Shown: in pieces, positions 18,245 through 29,355 of the stretch | Numbering within the stretch: position 1 is the stretch's first letter | Layout: each line of letters starts with the position of its first letter | Source of the DNA: Nocardia nova | GTDB taxonomy: Bacteria > Actinomycetota > Actinomycetes > Mycobacteriales > Mycobacteriaceae | DNA: 64,000 nt | Direction of reading: 5' to 3' | Assembly: GCF_002933465.1 (NCBI RefSeq) | Contig: NZ_PSZE01000001.1 | Span: 471,336-535,335 of the forward strand | Program-made: the position numbers and the translations under genes | Notes under the pieces: model-generated | The model's input: only the letters and a program-made list of their open reading frames with translations | Told to the model about the DNA's origin: nothing | The model's database searches: none

Positions 18245-18385
18245 CTAGAAGTAGTGCGCGCGGCCGGCCACTGGGCGTCCCAACGCTCCCATCAGAGCCA
18301 GCACCGCTCCCACGGCCAGCGCGATGATGCCCACAGTCCACAGGATCGGAATCCCGAGCAGGAAACCGAGAACCTGGTGCGACAC
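18245..18385 (-). CDS. DUF6131-like small membrane protein, 46 residues
   Basis: GTG at 18385 gives VSHQVLGFLLGIPILWTVG, then a second hydrophobic stretch and the ending GRPVAGRAHYF. The short two-helix layout and the Gly-Arg-x-His-Tyr end resemble DUF6131 proteins. The gene lies directly after a broken cation-ATPase fragment. Function unknown. Confidence 0.6.
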   Translation of the reverse strand: MSHQVLGFLLGIPILWTVGIIALAVGAVLALMGALGRPVAGRAHYF

Positions 18386-18389
18386 CCAC

Positions 18390-18610
18390 TTCGTCTTACG
18401 TGCGACCCCACGATGAGCAGCAGGCCGACCGCCAGCCACAGCAGCAACCAAGGGGCGGGTGAACTGGCGAACACGCGCAGCAGGCCATTGTCGGCCGCCC
18501 CTGCGGTGCAGGATGTGCTCGCCGGACCGCAGCAATCGCCGCCGCGCTTCGCGACTGGTCAAACCACTACGGCTGCTGCGCAGATCACGCGAGAGGCGAT
18601 CGGCGTGCAC
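18390..18610 (-). pseudogene. Remnant of a cation-transporting P-type ATPase N-terminus
   Basis: One frame from about 18600 reads SGLTSREARRRLLRSGEHIL and then RQFTRPL, the N-terminal cation-ATPase domain of P2-type pumps. The following membrane segment (PWLLLWLAVGLLLIVGS) continues in another frame. Nothing of the catalytic body remains, so it is a frameshifted, truncated remnant. Confidence 0.55.
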
Positions 18611-18676
18611 AACGGGCCCGAGCGGCGTCGGCGCGAGGGACGAAGTGCCCCACTCATCCGTGCAGGTAAAAGACGT

Positions 18677-19288
18677 TCACACCCGGCCGACGTTCGGCCG
18701 ACGCAGAAACGGTATCTGCTCGGACCGCTCACGCTCCTCGAGCGCGAGTTCCAGTTCGGCCAGCGCCGCCCGCAGTTGTGGAATTCGACGGTGTCGCAAT
18801 GCCTGCACGCGCACCCGAGTGACGGCGAGTTCGTGGTCGACGATGCGGGTGGCCGCCTGCGCGGTGGCATGCGCAGCTGCCGCGCGGATCGCATCGCGAG
18901 CGGCTGCAGCAGCCGCCGGTAACGCCGCACCGGTGGTTATCGTATCGGCGTCGACAGGCGGGAATACGCATTCGGCCTTCGCCGGGTAGCGAACGCCGAC
19001 CGTCGTTCCGGCGGTGACCGCCACATCACAATGGCGGGTCGTTGTCGCCAGCGCGAGCGCCCGACGCCCACCGGACAGGGCCGCGCGCTGGTACCACGCC
19101 AGCGCTGTCTCATTCGCCACAGTCCACTCCGCCCGCGTCGCTTCACACTCGGCAAGAAGCATCCGGTGCTCCTTTTCCAGGAGTGCCTGTTTCTGTTCGA
19201 GCAGTGACACCGCGGTCATCGCGGCGTCGAGGCGTTCGCGAAGCCATAGTCGTCCCGCTCGGCCGGGAGGAACACGCAAGGCCGCCAT
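18677..19288 (-). CDS. ntpD: V/A-type ATPase subunit D (central stalk)
   Basis: Subunit D is the coiled-coil rotor shaft inside the A3B3 ring. The N-terminal helix (GRAGRLWLRERLDAAMTAVSLLEQKQALLE) and C-terminal helix (RVQALRHRRIPQLRAALAELELALEERER) match the family's paired coiled coil. Its ATG at 19288 overlaps the end of subunit B. It is the last gene of the operon and has the normal length (203 residues). Confidence 0.9.
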   Translation of the reverse strand: MAALRVPPGRAGRLWLRERLDAAMTAVSLLEQKQALLEKEHRMLLAECEATRAEWTVANETALAWYQRAALSGGRRALALATTTRHCDVAVTAGTTVGVRYPAKAECVFPPVDADTITTGAALPAAAAAARDAIRAAAAHATAQAATRIVDHELAVTRVRVQALRHRRIPQLRAALAELELALEERERSEQIPFLRRPNVGRV

Positions 19289-20718
19289 CAGCCGACGCCA
19301 TGTGAGGCGAGTAGATCTTCGGGCAGCATTGTCAGTGCGGCACTGGGCAATTCGAGCAGAATCCGCCAGGCTCGCTCCAAGGTGTCGTCGAGAGTGCGAC
19401 TTTCGGCACCGCCCTGCGCCACGAGCCCGCGCCGAAACCCTTCGTCGAAGTCCAGATACGCGTGATCGGCAGCGGTCAAAGCGTCGGCACCGATCAGTTC
19501 GGTGAGTTCGCGCACCTGTCTCGCCCGGGCCAGGGCGGCGAATATTTGCGCAGCCACCGGCAGGTGATCCGCACGTGTATGCCCGGTCCCGACCCCGTGG
19601 CGCATCAACCGCGACAGCGAGGCCAGTGCGTCGACCGGCGGGTACACACCGCGTGCGTGTTCTGTCGCCGACAGCACGATCTGGCCTTCGGTGATATAGC
19701 CCGTGAGATCTGGTACCGGGTGCGTGATATCGCCTCCGGGCATCGTCACCACCGGAACCAGAGTCACCGACCCGAGCTCACCGCGGATCCGGCCGCAGCG
19801 TTCGTACATCGAAGCGAGATCGCTGTACAGATAGCCCGGATAGGCTCGGCGACTGGGGATTTCACCGCGAGCCGAGGACACTTCCCGCAACGCCTCACAA
19901 TAGTTGGTCATATCTGCGAGGACGACCAGCACATGCCGCCCGCCCGATTCGCCGAACGCCAACTGTTCGGCGATCGTCAACGCGATCCTCGGTGTCAGAA
20001 TGCGTTCGACCACCGGATCGTCCGCGAGATTGAGCAACAACACCAATTGCCGCGCCGCCCTGCGCTCCGCGAGCGCATCGCGGACGAAGGCGGCGTCGGC
20101 ATGGGTCACCCCCATCGTCGCGACCACGACGCAGAACGATTCCCCGCCGGTGCCACTGTGCGCGGCGATCTGGCATGCCAGTCGTAGATGCGGCAGACCC
20201 GGCGGCGAGAATATCGGCAGCTTCTGCCCCCGTACGAGCGTGGTCAGCGCGTCGATGACCGAGACACCCGTCAGGACGGGCTCGACAGGAGCTTCCCGTC
20301 GAACCGGATTGAGCGGGGCACCGGCCACCGGCATCTGCGCACCGGTGACCGGTGGACCACCATCGAGGGGCGCGCCACGACCGTTGCACACCCGCCCGAG
20401 CCACTGCGGACCGACGGGGATTTCGTAAGGCGCACCGGTGAATTCGGCGCGGACGGAGGCGGGGTCCATGCCCGCGGTTCCCTCCAGCATCTCCACCACG
20501 GCGATATCCTGAGCGACATCCAGCACCACTCCGTGCCGCACCTCACCATCGCCCAGCCTCACCCGCACGAATTCGTCCCACCCCACCCCCTCCAACCCGG
20601 ACACCACCAGCAACGGGCCTCGCATTTCCCGCACGCGCGTGTACTCGACCCAGGTGCGAGGCGACGTGCGCCCGGACCGCATCGGCGTGACCGTCGGCTG
20701 ATCTCCGGCTGCTGTCAT
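19288..20718 (-). CDS. ntpB: V/A-type ATPase subunit B (non-catalytic)
   Basis: 476 residues with the B-subunit signatures LPIFSPPGLPHLRLACQIA, VLADMTNYCEALREVS, IPSRRAYPGYLYSDLASMYE and DITHPVPDLTGYITEGQI. As expected for B there is no P-loop. It forms the regulatory nucleotide site at the A/B interface. The start overlaps the stop of subunit A (ATGA). Confidence 0.96.
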   Translation of the reverse strand: MTAAGDQPTVTPMRSGRTSPRTWVEYTRVREMRGPLLVVSGLEGVGWDEFVRVRLGDGEVRHGVVLDVAQDIAVVEMLEGTAGMDPASVRAEFTGAPYEIPVGPQWLGRVCNGRGAPLDGGPPVTGAQMPVAGAPLNPVRREAPVEPVLTGVSVIDALTTLVRGQKLPIFSPPGLPHLRLACQIAAHSGTGGESFCVVVATMGVTHADAAFVRDALAERRAARQLVLLLNLADDPVVERILTPRIALTIAEQLAFGESGGRHVLVVLADMTNYCEALREVSSARGEIPSRRAYPGYLYSDLASMYERCGRIRGELGSVTLVPVVTMPGGDITHPVPDLTGYITEGQIVLSATEHARGVYPPVDALASLSRLMRHGVGTGHTRADHLPVAAQIFAALARARQVRELTELIGADALTAADHAYLDFDEGFRRGLVAQGGAESRTLDDTLERAWRILLELPSAALTMLPEDLLASHGVG

Positions 20719-22424
20719 GTCAATTCCCCGATCCGGTCCAGAATCTCATCCCGCAGGCGCGCGACCTCGATGGTGTCGTCCGGGCCGGTTGTTTCGCGAG
20801 CTCGCACCAAAGTTCCGAAATCCAACTCCTCGACGCGCTCCGGTGCGACACCGCGCGCGACGGCCTGCCGGCAGCGATCGATCACCGTCAGCACGGCGTC
20901 GGCCAGCGCCACGGTCTTGGCCATCGCACAATGAGAATCGTTGGCCGACAGCGCGTTCTGCGTGAGCAGTCCCTCGCTCAGCAGGCGGCCGGCCAGCACG
21001 GTCACCCGTTGATCCGGCGGAAGCGCGTCCAGTCCGACCAATTCGGTCAGCGTCGCGATTCGATCGGCTTCCGCGAGCAGCGCGACGACCTGTCCACGGC
21101 GCTCGCCCCACGCGGAATCCCCCGCCTGTTCGTATCCGGCGCCCACGGTATCGACGTCGTAGGAAAACGATGCCTCCCAGGAGACCGCGGGATAGTGCCT
21201 GGAGTAGGCCAGTTCCCGGTCGAGACTCCATCGGCAACGGACGAATCGCTCGGTCTGCGCGGTCACCGGCTCGGACAGGTCGCCGCCCGGCGGCGACACC
21301 GCCCCGATAATCGTCACCGAGCCGGACCTTTCGCCCAGAGTTCGCACCGCACCCGCTCGCTCGTAGAAGGCGGCCAAGGCCGACCCCAGGTCGGCCGGGT
21401 AGCCCTCTTCCGCCGGCAACGCTCCCAGCCGAGAAGCGAACTCGCGCAGAGCCTCCGCCCACCGCGAGGTCGAATCCGCGACGACCACGGCGTGGTAGCC
21501 CATGTCCCGGAAGTACTCGGCCACCGTGACCCCGGTATAGACACTGGCCTCTCGTGCCATCATCGGCATATTGGAGGTGTTGGCGATGATGACGGTGCGC
21601 TCGATCAGCTTTCCGCCACTGCGCGGGTCGCCGAGAGTGACCAACTCGTCGATGATGTCGGCCAGCTCGTTTCCCCGCTCACCGCAACCCACATAGACGA
21701 TCACATCGGCATCGCACCACTTGGCGATCTGCTGCAGCAGCATTGTCTTACCAGTTCCGAAACCTCCTGGCACACCGACTGTTCCGCCCTTGAGAACCGG
21801 AAACAACAGATCGACGACGCGCTGACCGGTGAGCAGCGGCTCCGCACCGTTCGCCGTCCCACTGTGGGGGCGCGCGAGCCGAACCGGCCACCGCTGAGCG
21901 ATCCGCACCGGCCGGCCGCCGACTCGTGCCACCGACTCATCGGTCGGGTAATCCCCCTCTGCCACAATCATTTCCACGTCACCGCTCACTCCCGGAGGGA
22001 CGAGCACGCGATACTCCACCGGTCCGCTGTCGGTCAATACACCGAGCACGGTCCCCTGACCTGCCGCGGCGCCGATCTCGACGGCTGGACGAAAACGGTA
22101 TCGCCGCGTCGCAGGCTGATCGGCGCCTCTCGGCGCAAGCCAGGTCGGCGCATCCGCCAACGGCCGCAACAGCCCGTCGAAGATGCCGCCGAGCAGCTGT
22201 GGTGCCAGCGAGACCGACAGTGGTGCGTACAACGGGGCAACGATCGCGCCAGGTCTCAAACCGCCCGTATATTCGAATGCCTGGACCGTCACTCGCTCTT
22301 CGTCGATGTGAACGATTTCCGCCGGCAGCGCATCGTCGCCCAGGGCCACCAGGTGGCTCATCGCCATCCCGGGAAAACCGCTCACCTCCACCAGCGGTCC
22401 GGATACGCGCAGCACGACGCTCAT
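20715..22424 (-). CDS. ntpA: V/A-type ATPase catalytic subunit A
   Basis: ATG at 22424 overlaps the subunit E stop by ATGA and gives 569 residues. The P-loop is GGFGTGKT at residues 220–227 (most A subunits have GPFGSGKT), and the catalytic glutamate is in GCGERGNE (residue 249 region). VADSTSRWAEALREFASRLG and LPAEEGYPADLGSALAAFYERAG are A-subunit hallmarks and separate it from F1-beta. The family's inserted 'bulge' domain near residues 110–190 is present. It hydrolyses or makes ATP in the cytoplasmic head. Confidence 0.96.
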   Translation of the reverse strand: MSVVLRVSGPLVEVSGFPGMAMSHLVALGDDALPAEIVHIDEERVTVQAFEYTGGLRPGAIVAPLYAPLSVSLAPQLLGGIFDGLLRPLADAPTWLAPRGADQPATRRYRFRPAVEIGAAAGQGTVLGVLTDSGPVEYRVLVPPGVSGDVEMIVAEGDYPTDESVARVGGRPVRIAQRWPVRLARPHSGTANGAEPLLTGQRVVDLLFPVLKGGTVGVPGGFGTGKTMLLQQIAKWCDADVIVYVGCGERGNELADIIDELVTLGDPRSGGKLIERTVIIANTSNMPMMAREASVYTGVTVAEYFRDMGYHAVVVADSTSRWAEALREFASRLGALPAEEGYPADLGSALAAFYERAGAVRTLGERSGSVTIIGAVSPPGGDLSEPVTAQTERFVRCRWSLDRELAYSRHYPAVSWEASFSYDVDTVGAGYEQAGDSAWGERRGQVVALLAEADRIATLTELVGLDALPPDQRVTVLAGRLLSEGLLTQNALSANDSHCAMAKTVALADAVLTVIDRCRQAVARGVAPERVEELDFGTLVRARETTGPDDTIEVARLRDEILDRIGELT

Positions 22425-22948
22425 GACCAGAGCCCGGCGATATCGGTTTCGACCTGTTCGACCGCGCGTGCCGCGATTGCGCTCAGTCGCAGATCGAGCA
22501 CCCGGCCCCGCGACCGTGCCACGATGCCTCCGGCCGGATCGTCCTCGACGGTGAGTTCCGGGCCGAGTACCCGACCGGCCGCCGCGCACAATGTCTCGCG
22601 CAGTGCCGCGTAGCCAGGCTCGTCCCGTAGGTCGAGCACCGCCGTGGTCGCAGCCGCACGCCAGTGGTCGTAGGCCCGGCACTGTGCGGCCAGCACCATG
22701 TTCTGTCCTCGCTCAGCGGCGCGGTGGCGTCGGCGGGCCAGCTCAGCGACTGCGCGTGCCCGTCCCGCCGCCACTGCCCCCGCGGTGATCGCCTCACATT
22801 CAGCCGCGGCCCGGGCGTGCCGGGCGTCGGCGTAGGCGCAGGCTTGACGGAGAACGTCTTCGGCGTAATCGCGTGCACGGCGGAGAATGTCGGCGCGCAA
22901 CGGCGACAAGGCGGCGTCGGCAGAAACGGCGGAATCGGGCGCGTTCAT
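22421..22948 (-). CDS. ntpE: V/A-type ATPase subunit E (peripheral stalk)
   Basis: 175 residues, Ala/Arg-rich and helical in the N-terminal two-thirds (AEDVLRQACAYADARHARAAAECEAI), with a C-terminal domain containing VLGPELTVEDDPAGGIVARS, the pattern of E-subunit C-terminal domains. Position between F and A and ATGA overlaps with both neighbours support the call. Sequence identity within the E family is low. Confidence 0.8.
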   Translation of the reverse strand: MNAPDSAVSADAALSPLRADILRRARDYAEDVLRQACAYADARHARAAAECEAITAGAVAAGRARAVAELARRRHRAAERGQNMVLAAQCRAYDHWRAAATTAVLDLRDEPGYAALRETLCAAAGRVLGPELTVEDDPAGGIVARSRGRVLDLRLSAIAARAVEQVETDIAGLWS

Positions 22949-23163
22949 TCTGGCATCACCACCGTCAAGGGGCCGCCGTCACGCTGTTCCGCGGTGAGCG
23001 ATCCGGCAGCCGCCTCGGTCAGAATCACCAACGCCGTGCGCGCGTCCAGTGCGGACCATGCACGCCGAACCGTCTCCGCGTCGGTCGCCGGCCAGATGGT
23101 GGCACCGGCCAGCGCATAGCCCTGGACCCGCCCAGGATCGCCGATGACCACGACGGTACCCAT
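22945..23163 (-). CDS. ntpF: V/A-type ATPase subunit F
   Basis: 72 residues. The N-terminus VVIGDPGRVQGYALAGA is the standard F-subunit start (GD…GF.LAG), and ALVILTEAAAGSL follows. It is shorter than usual (about 100) and ends soon after the Rossmann-like core, so the C-terminal regulatory helix of other F subunits appears to be missing. It lies 1 bp from the c-subunit stop. Confidence 0.85.
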   Translation of the reverse strand: MGTVVVIGDPGRVQGYALAGATIWPATDAETVRRAWSALDARTALVILTEAAAGSLTAEQRDGGPLTVVMPE

Positions 23164-23164
23164 G

Positions 23165-24934
<1,770 letters not shown>

Positions 24935-24948
<14 letters not shown>

Positions 24949-25855
24949 CGCGGGCCCCGATCCCGGCTACCCCTGCCGCTACTTCGAGCGCCGAGCGAAC
25001 TCGCCACACATCGGCTATCGAAACGGCAAATGCGCCGACCGGCTTGTCGGGCCCGAACCGACTGCCGGCCAGCAGATGCGCCCCGTCCGTTTCGACGCGG
25101 ATCCACCACCGGACCTCACCGCGCCACAGCTGCGACGGCGTATCCAAGCCGTCGAGAACCCATCGTGCACGGGCCGGTAGCACCGCGACCAGCGCAGGCA
25201 ATTCCTCCTTGTCCACCGCGGCAGACCCCAGCAGGAGCGCGGCCGAACGCAACGCCGGGCCGGGTAGCGGCGACCGTTGCAGCACATGACGCCGGGCGAC
25301 CACCAGGGCAGCCACCCCCGCCGCCCAGTCGCGTGCACCACCGGCCACCGAGCCCATTCGAGTCGCCCACGCGAGGACCGCCGAATCGGCGATGTCCGCG
25401 GGCCGGGCACTGCCGGGGTCGCCCCACACCGAACCTCGCAGTGCCTCGCGAAGCGCTGTCAGTGTCTTCGCCTCACGCAGCTGCTCCCAGGCCCAGCCGA
25501 GAGCTCCGAGTTCATATGCCGGCGTTGGTTCCCCGCCTGCGAGCGAAGAAGCCAACCCCTGGATATTCGCGGTTTCGAACCCTCCCGCCAGCGCGCGTAG
25601 CAACCGAAAACCCGCAGATGGCTGCCACCCAGCCAGAATCCGCAGATGCCACAGGACAGCCGCGGACACCACGTGTTCTGTCTCCGCGAGGTCGGCGCCG
25701 ACGTGAATTCGGTGCCGAAACCCGTGGTCCAACAGCATCTGCTGAGCAGCGGCAAGAGATCCCGCCTCAGCCAGCCGGCGGGCCCCCGCGGCACCGAATC
25801 GCCGCTGAGCCAACCCCACGGCTCGCACGTCGCCCGCTACCCAGCCGATATTCAT
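24935..25855 (-). CDS. ntpC: V/A-type ATPase subunit C/d-like protein
   Basis: ATG at 25855 overlaps the preceding stop (ATGA) and gives 306 residues. Sequence conservation is weak, but a helical protein of this length beginning NIGWVAGDVRAVGLAQRRFG within a V-ATPase operon fits the C subunit (AC39 family), which couples rotor shaft to the c-ring. No other gene in the operon can be this subunit. It is placed upstream of I, not between E and A/F as in Enterococcus or archaea. Confidence 0.7.
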
Positions 25856-26298
25856 CGCACCGCCTCGAAGTCCCGGCCACCCCACTCGGCGATAAGAGTG
25901 CGCGCGGCCTGAACCACTCGATCCACGTAGCCGGGCAGGCGCTGTGCCACATGCTCGTCCGTCCGCCGCGCGACGAGTTCGGCGTCGTCGCCGGCGTCGA
26001 CGGCGTCCGCGAGGCATCGCGACATCTCCTGCACCGCAACGGTTTCCACACTGTCGCGAGCACCGGCCACCATTCGGTCGGCCCGCAGATCACCGTCGCG
26101 GCGACGTTGCGCGGCTCGAGTATCCGCATCTCGCCGGATCCGCTGGGCCTCGTTCTCGACCGGATCGAGAAGAACCAGAATGGGCCGCAACTCATCAGCG
26201 GCGACTCGCGCGCGATCCACCGGCACTCCTCGGGCCGCTGCGGCGCCCGGCGCTGCGGCGGCTCTGAACCGGTCGAGGAAATCGCTCCAGCGAGGCAT
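25852..26298 (-). CDS. V/A-type ATPase stalk-like first gene (G/H type)
   Basis: ATG at 26298 (MPRWSDFLDRFRAA) follows a GGAGGG ribosome site and gives 148 residues. The middle is charged and helical (PVENEAQRIRRDADTRAAQRRRDGDL), like the coiled coils of G/H subunits that pair with E in the peripheral stalk. It is the first gene of the operon, where H/G is usually found. The assignment rests on position and composition. Confidence 0.6.
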   Translation of the reverse strand: MPRWSDFLDRFRAAAAPGAAAARGVPVDRARVAADELRPILVLLDPVENEAQRIRRDADTRAAQRRRDGDLRADRMVAGARDSVETVAVQEMSRCLADAVDAGDDAELVARRTDEHVAQRLPGYVDRVVQAARTLIAEWGGRDFEAVR

Positions 26299-26548
26299 CT
26301 CGATGCCCTCCGTTCGCCGTCGACGTGACCTGCTGATTCTCATCCGCGGATAGCTTCTTCCCGTAGGGGCGCGGGTCGACGGAAGGCAGGGACCTTCTCC
26401 CCTTCTCCCCCGTCTGCCATCCCATGAATGCTGATTCCACACGTGGTGGCCGGGCGGAGAGGACTCGACGCGGCACGCCGCCACGCACAGTCGATGCCGG
26501 AGGCTATGACCGTGGAATCAGCCGAGCATCGGTCGGTCACTCAGACAA

Positions 26549-26659
26549 GTGGGAATTCGTTGTGACTTCGGCCCTCGGGGTCCGAATTACGAGAGCCGGA
26601 AACCGGCTCTACCAGGAAGTGTGGAGCCGCCTGGGGGAATCGAACCCCCGACCTTTTCA
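26549..26659. repeat. att1: copy of tRNA-Thr 3' half plus integrase-downstream flank
   Basis: Positions 26624–26659 are 36 bp identical to the 3' half of the tRNA-Thr gene at 50864–50936. The 75 bp to its left (from GTGGGAATTCGTTGTGACTT) match the sequence downstream of the element-1 integrase at 43511–43582, differing by a 3-bp indel. It includes a hairpin AGAGCCGG/CCGGCTCT (26592–26610). It is not a tRNA gene; the 5' half is absent. Confidence 0.9.
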
Positions 26660-26973
26660 GTGCCGGTACAGAGGGTTACCACGGACGACTCTCAACAGTC
26701 AAGAACCTCCGAAACGGTGCATCTACCTGCACGTATGGCAATTTGCGAAAACTCTCGACACCCAAGCGTTCATCCACTCACACTCGACAGCAACGCAATT
26801 TGTTGTGACTTAGTTGTGAGGCCTCTGATCAGTCCGCCCGGCGTGTCATGGCGCGACACGCCGGATCGAAAAGCAACCGGCAAATACTTGGCAATTTCCA
26901 TGCCGCCCACACGCGGTCGCTCAGCGGGCCGCCCGCTACAGAACAATCCGTAACGCCTGTTACATTCCTCTTC
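26660..26973. other. Left edge of element 1, no gene; inverted repeat before chrB
   Basis: No convincing gene. Near its right end GTAAC (26950–26954) and GTTAC (26959–26963) form an inverted repeat 10 bp before the chrB start, a candidate operator. Confidence 0.5.
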
Positions 26974-27525
26974 GTGACAAAGAATGAGACGGTCACGCGG
27001 TGGCTGGTTCTGCTGGTACGAGTGCCGGCGGAGCCGTCGCGGCATCGGGTGGCTGTGTGGCGTGAACTGCGGCGCGTGGGCGCTCTGCAGGTCGGACAGG
27101 GCGTGTGGGTGGTGCCCGATGTTCCGGTGTTCGCCGAGGGAGTCGCACGGGTGATCGCGTTGGCGCAACGCGGGGAGGGTGAGGTGCTGGCGCTCGATGC
27201 CAGGGGTCATGCCGACACCGACACCACCCGACTGGAGGCGATGTTCACGGGAGAGCGCACCGAGGAGTGGGCCGAGTTCCTGGCCGATTGCACCCGGTTC
27301 GATGCCGAGATCGACAAAGAGATCGCCAAGGCCAAGTTCACGATGGCCGAGCTCGAGGAGGAGGAGCAGAGCCTGGAACGACTCCGGCGCTGGCATCGGG
27401 ACATCAAGGCGCGTGATGTGTTCGGCGCCCCTGCGGCTGTCGTAGCCGAGCAACAGCTCGAGCATTGCTCCGATCGGTTGGCCGACTACACCGAGCGGGT
27501 CTTTCGAGCCCTGCACCAGATGTGA
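26974..27525 (+). CDS. ChrB-like chromate-resistance regulator (N-terminal domain)
   Basis: GTG at 26974 gives 183 residues. LLVRVPAEPSRHRVAVWRELRRVGALQVGQGVWVVPD is the ChrB N-terminal domain pattern, and a long charged helix (EIDKEIAKAKFTMAELEEEEQ) follows. Full ChrB proteins are longer (over 300) with a second domain; this is the stand-alone short type. No chromate transporter ChrA is nearby. Instead a PAP2 phosphatase and an MFS transporter follow directly, suggesting regulation of these or a related stress role. Confidence 0.75.
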   Translation: MTKNETVTRWLVLLVRVPAEPSRHRVAVWRELRRVGALQVGQGVWVVPDVPVFAEGVARVIALAQRGEGEVLALDARGHADTDTTRLEAMFTGERTEEWAEFLADCTRFDAEIDKEIAKAKFTMAELEEEEQSLERLRRWHRDIKARDVFGAPAAVVAEQQLEHCSDRLADYTERVFRALHQM

Positions 27526-27550
27526 GCCCAGCCCTGGAACAGAGGAGCCG

Positions 27551-28165
27551 ATGAGCGTCGATACGCGAATCTTCTACGATGTCAACGACTTTGCGCGCGA
27601 TACGCCGTGGCTGCATCCGATCGTGTCCGGCTACGCCGACTACGGGGTGGTGCTGTTCGCTCTGCTGCTGATAGCCGGATGGTGGACCGCCCGCCGCGAC
27701 GCCGATTTCGCCCGGATGGTGGCGGCGGTGTGGGCGCCGCTGGGCGTACTGGCCGCGCTCGCGGTCAACCAGCCGATCGCCGCCGCCGTTGACGAGACCC
27801 GGCCGTGTAATGCGTTGCACGACATCGTGGTTCTGCACTGCAGTACCGATGCCGGGTTCCCCAGCGACCACGCGGTCATGGTCGGCGCGGTCACCGCGGG
27901 ATTGTGGCTGGTGCAACGACGCCTCGCGGTACTCGCCGCCGTGGCCGCGGTGGTCATGGCGTTCGCTCGGGTGTACATCGCCGCGCATTACCCGCAAGAC
28001 GTACTCGCCGGCCTCGCCCTCGGAGCTGTGATCAGTTTTCTCGGGTTCTACCTCGCACGGCCACTGCTGGCGCGGCTTGTCGCTCTTGCCGCTCGTACTC
28101 CGCTGCACGTTCTGCTCACCAGCACCGGCGCCGAACCTGCAGGCACGCAACACGAGTCGCGATGA
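27551..28165 (+). CDS. PAP2-family membrane phosphatase
   Basis: 204 residues with several membrane helices. Phosphatase motifs: DETRPC, GFPSDHAVMVGA, and ARVYIAAHYPQDVLAG with the catalytic histidine. This is the layout of undecaprenyl-diphosphate or lipid phosphatases. It lies 25 bp after chrB and overlaps the MFS gene by ATGA, so the three are probably one operon. Confidence 0.87.
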   Translation: MSVDTRIFYDVNDFARDTPWLHPIVSGYADYGVVLFALLLIAGWWTARRDADFARMVAAVWAPLGVLAALAVNQPIAAAVDETRPCNALHDIVVLHCSTDAGFPSDHAVMVGAVTAGLWLVQRRLAVLAAVAAVVMAFARVYIAAHYPQDVLAGLALGAVISFLGFYLARPLLARLVALAARTPLHVLLTSTGAEPAGTQHESR

Positions 28166-29355
28166 CCGCTCTACCCGGCGATCGACCCGACGCGAGACGA
28201 GCCCGGCTGTGGCCGTTGTACGCGGCCGGGTTCGTGACCGCGTTCGGCGCGCACAGCATCGCTGCCAGCCTCGCCGGATACACCGGGCAAGAGCATGCCA
28301 GCCTGCTCACCCTCGGATTGCTTCTGGCTGTGTACGACGGGGCGGAGGTACTGCTCAAACCCGTATTCGGCACGCTGGCAGACCGCGTCGGCGCACGCCC
28401 CGTGCTGCTTGGTGGGTTGGTAGCGTTCACGCTCGCGTCCGCCGCATTCGTGCTGGTCGGCAATCCAGGCCTGGTCGGTGTCGCGCGATTCGGTCAAGGC
28501 GCGTCCGCTGCCGCGTTCTCCCCGGCCGCCGGGGCTATGGTCGCCCGCCTGACCCCCGCCGCCGCACACGGACACGCCTTCGGAAGCTACGGCGCGTGGA
28601 AAGGACTGGGCTACACCCTGGGCCCGCTGTTGGGCGGCATCCTCGTCACCGTCGGGGGCTATGACATGCTCTTCACCGCACTCGCGGCGCTCGCCGCCAT
28701 AGTGGCGGTATGGGCGGCGGTCACCGTGCCCGCCACCGAGGTCATGCCGAAAAAACGCCAGACGGTTGTAGATTTGGCACGCCGCCTCAGCAGCGGCTCG
28801 TTCCTGCGCCCGACCGCCGCTCTGGCAGGAGCCACCGCCGCTCTCGCGGTGGGAGTCGGATTCTTACCCGCGGTCGGCGCCCGCCACGGCCTGGGCCCGC
28901 TGGCCACCGGCGCCGTAGTGTCGGTACTCGCCGCCACCGCCGCGCTGGTTCAACCACGCGTCGGACGTGCCCGCGACATGGGACGACTGAGGGACCGATC
29001 CGGCATGGCCACCGGGCTCCTGCTAGCCGCCGTCGGGACCTCCGCCGCCGCGCTCCTGCCCGGGGTAACGGGTACGGTGTGCGCTGCGGTGATCCTCGGT
29101 GCCGGTGCCGGTGTGATCACTCCCCTCGGATTCGCGCACCTGGCGGCGACGAGCCCGTCCGACCGACTCGGTCAGACCATGGGAGCCGCCGAGCTCGGCC
29201 GCGAACTCGGCGACGCGGGCGGTCCGCTTCTCGTCGGCATCGTCGCCACCGTCGCCACACTCGGTGCCGGCCTGCTCGCTCTCGCCGCCCTCCTCGCCTG
29301 CCTCGCCGCAGCGATAGTCCTCACCGCACGAAAAACCACCCTCTCATCTTCCTGA
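28162..29355 (+). CDS. MFS transporter
   Basis: ATG at 28162 overlaps the PAP2 stop and gives 397 residues with about 12 hydrophobic helices. KPVFGTLADRVGARPVLLGG is the MFS loop 2-3 motif. Substrate unknown; the C-terminal half has KTTLSSS at the end. With ChrB and PAP2 it forms a three-gene unit in the island. Confidence 0.88.
   Translation: MTALPGDRPDARRARLWPLYAAGFVTAFGAHSIAASLAGYTGQEHASLLTLGLLLAVYDGAEVLLKPVFGTLADRVGARPVLLGGLVAFTLASAAFVLVGNPGLVGVARFGQGASAAAFSPAAGAMVARLTPAAAHGHAFGSYGAWKGLGYTLGPLLGGILVTVGGYDMLFTALAALAAIVAVWAAVTVPATEVMPKKRQTVVDLARRLSSGSFLRPTAALAGATAALAVGVGFLPAVGARHGLGPLATGAVVSVLAATAALVQPRVGRARDMGRLRDRSGMATGLLLAAVGTSAAALLPGVTGTVCAAVILGAGAGVITPLGFAHLAATSPSDRLGQTMGAAELGRELGDAGGPLLVGIVATVATLGAGLLALAALLACLAAAIVLTARKTTLSSS

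Noticed and set aside
26624..26659. Possible tRNA gene
   Set aside because: Only the 3' half (T arm and acceptor) is present; no D arm or matching 5' acceptor follows. It is an attachment-site copy.
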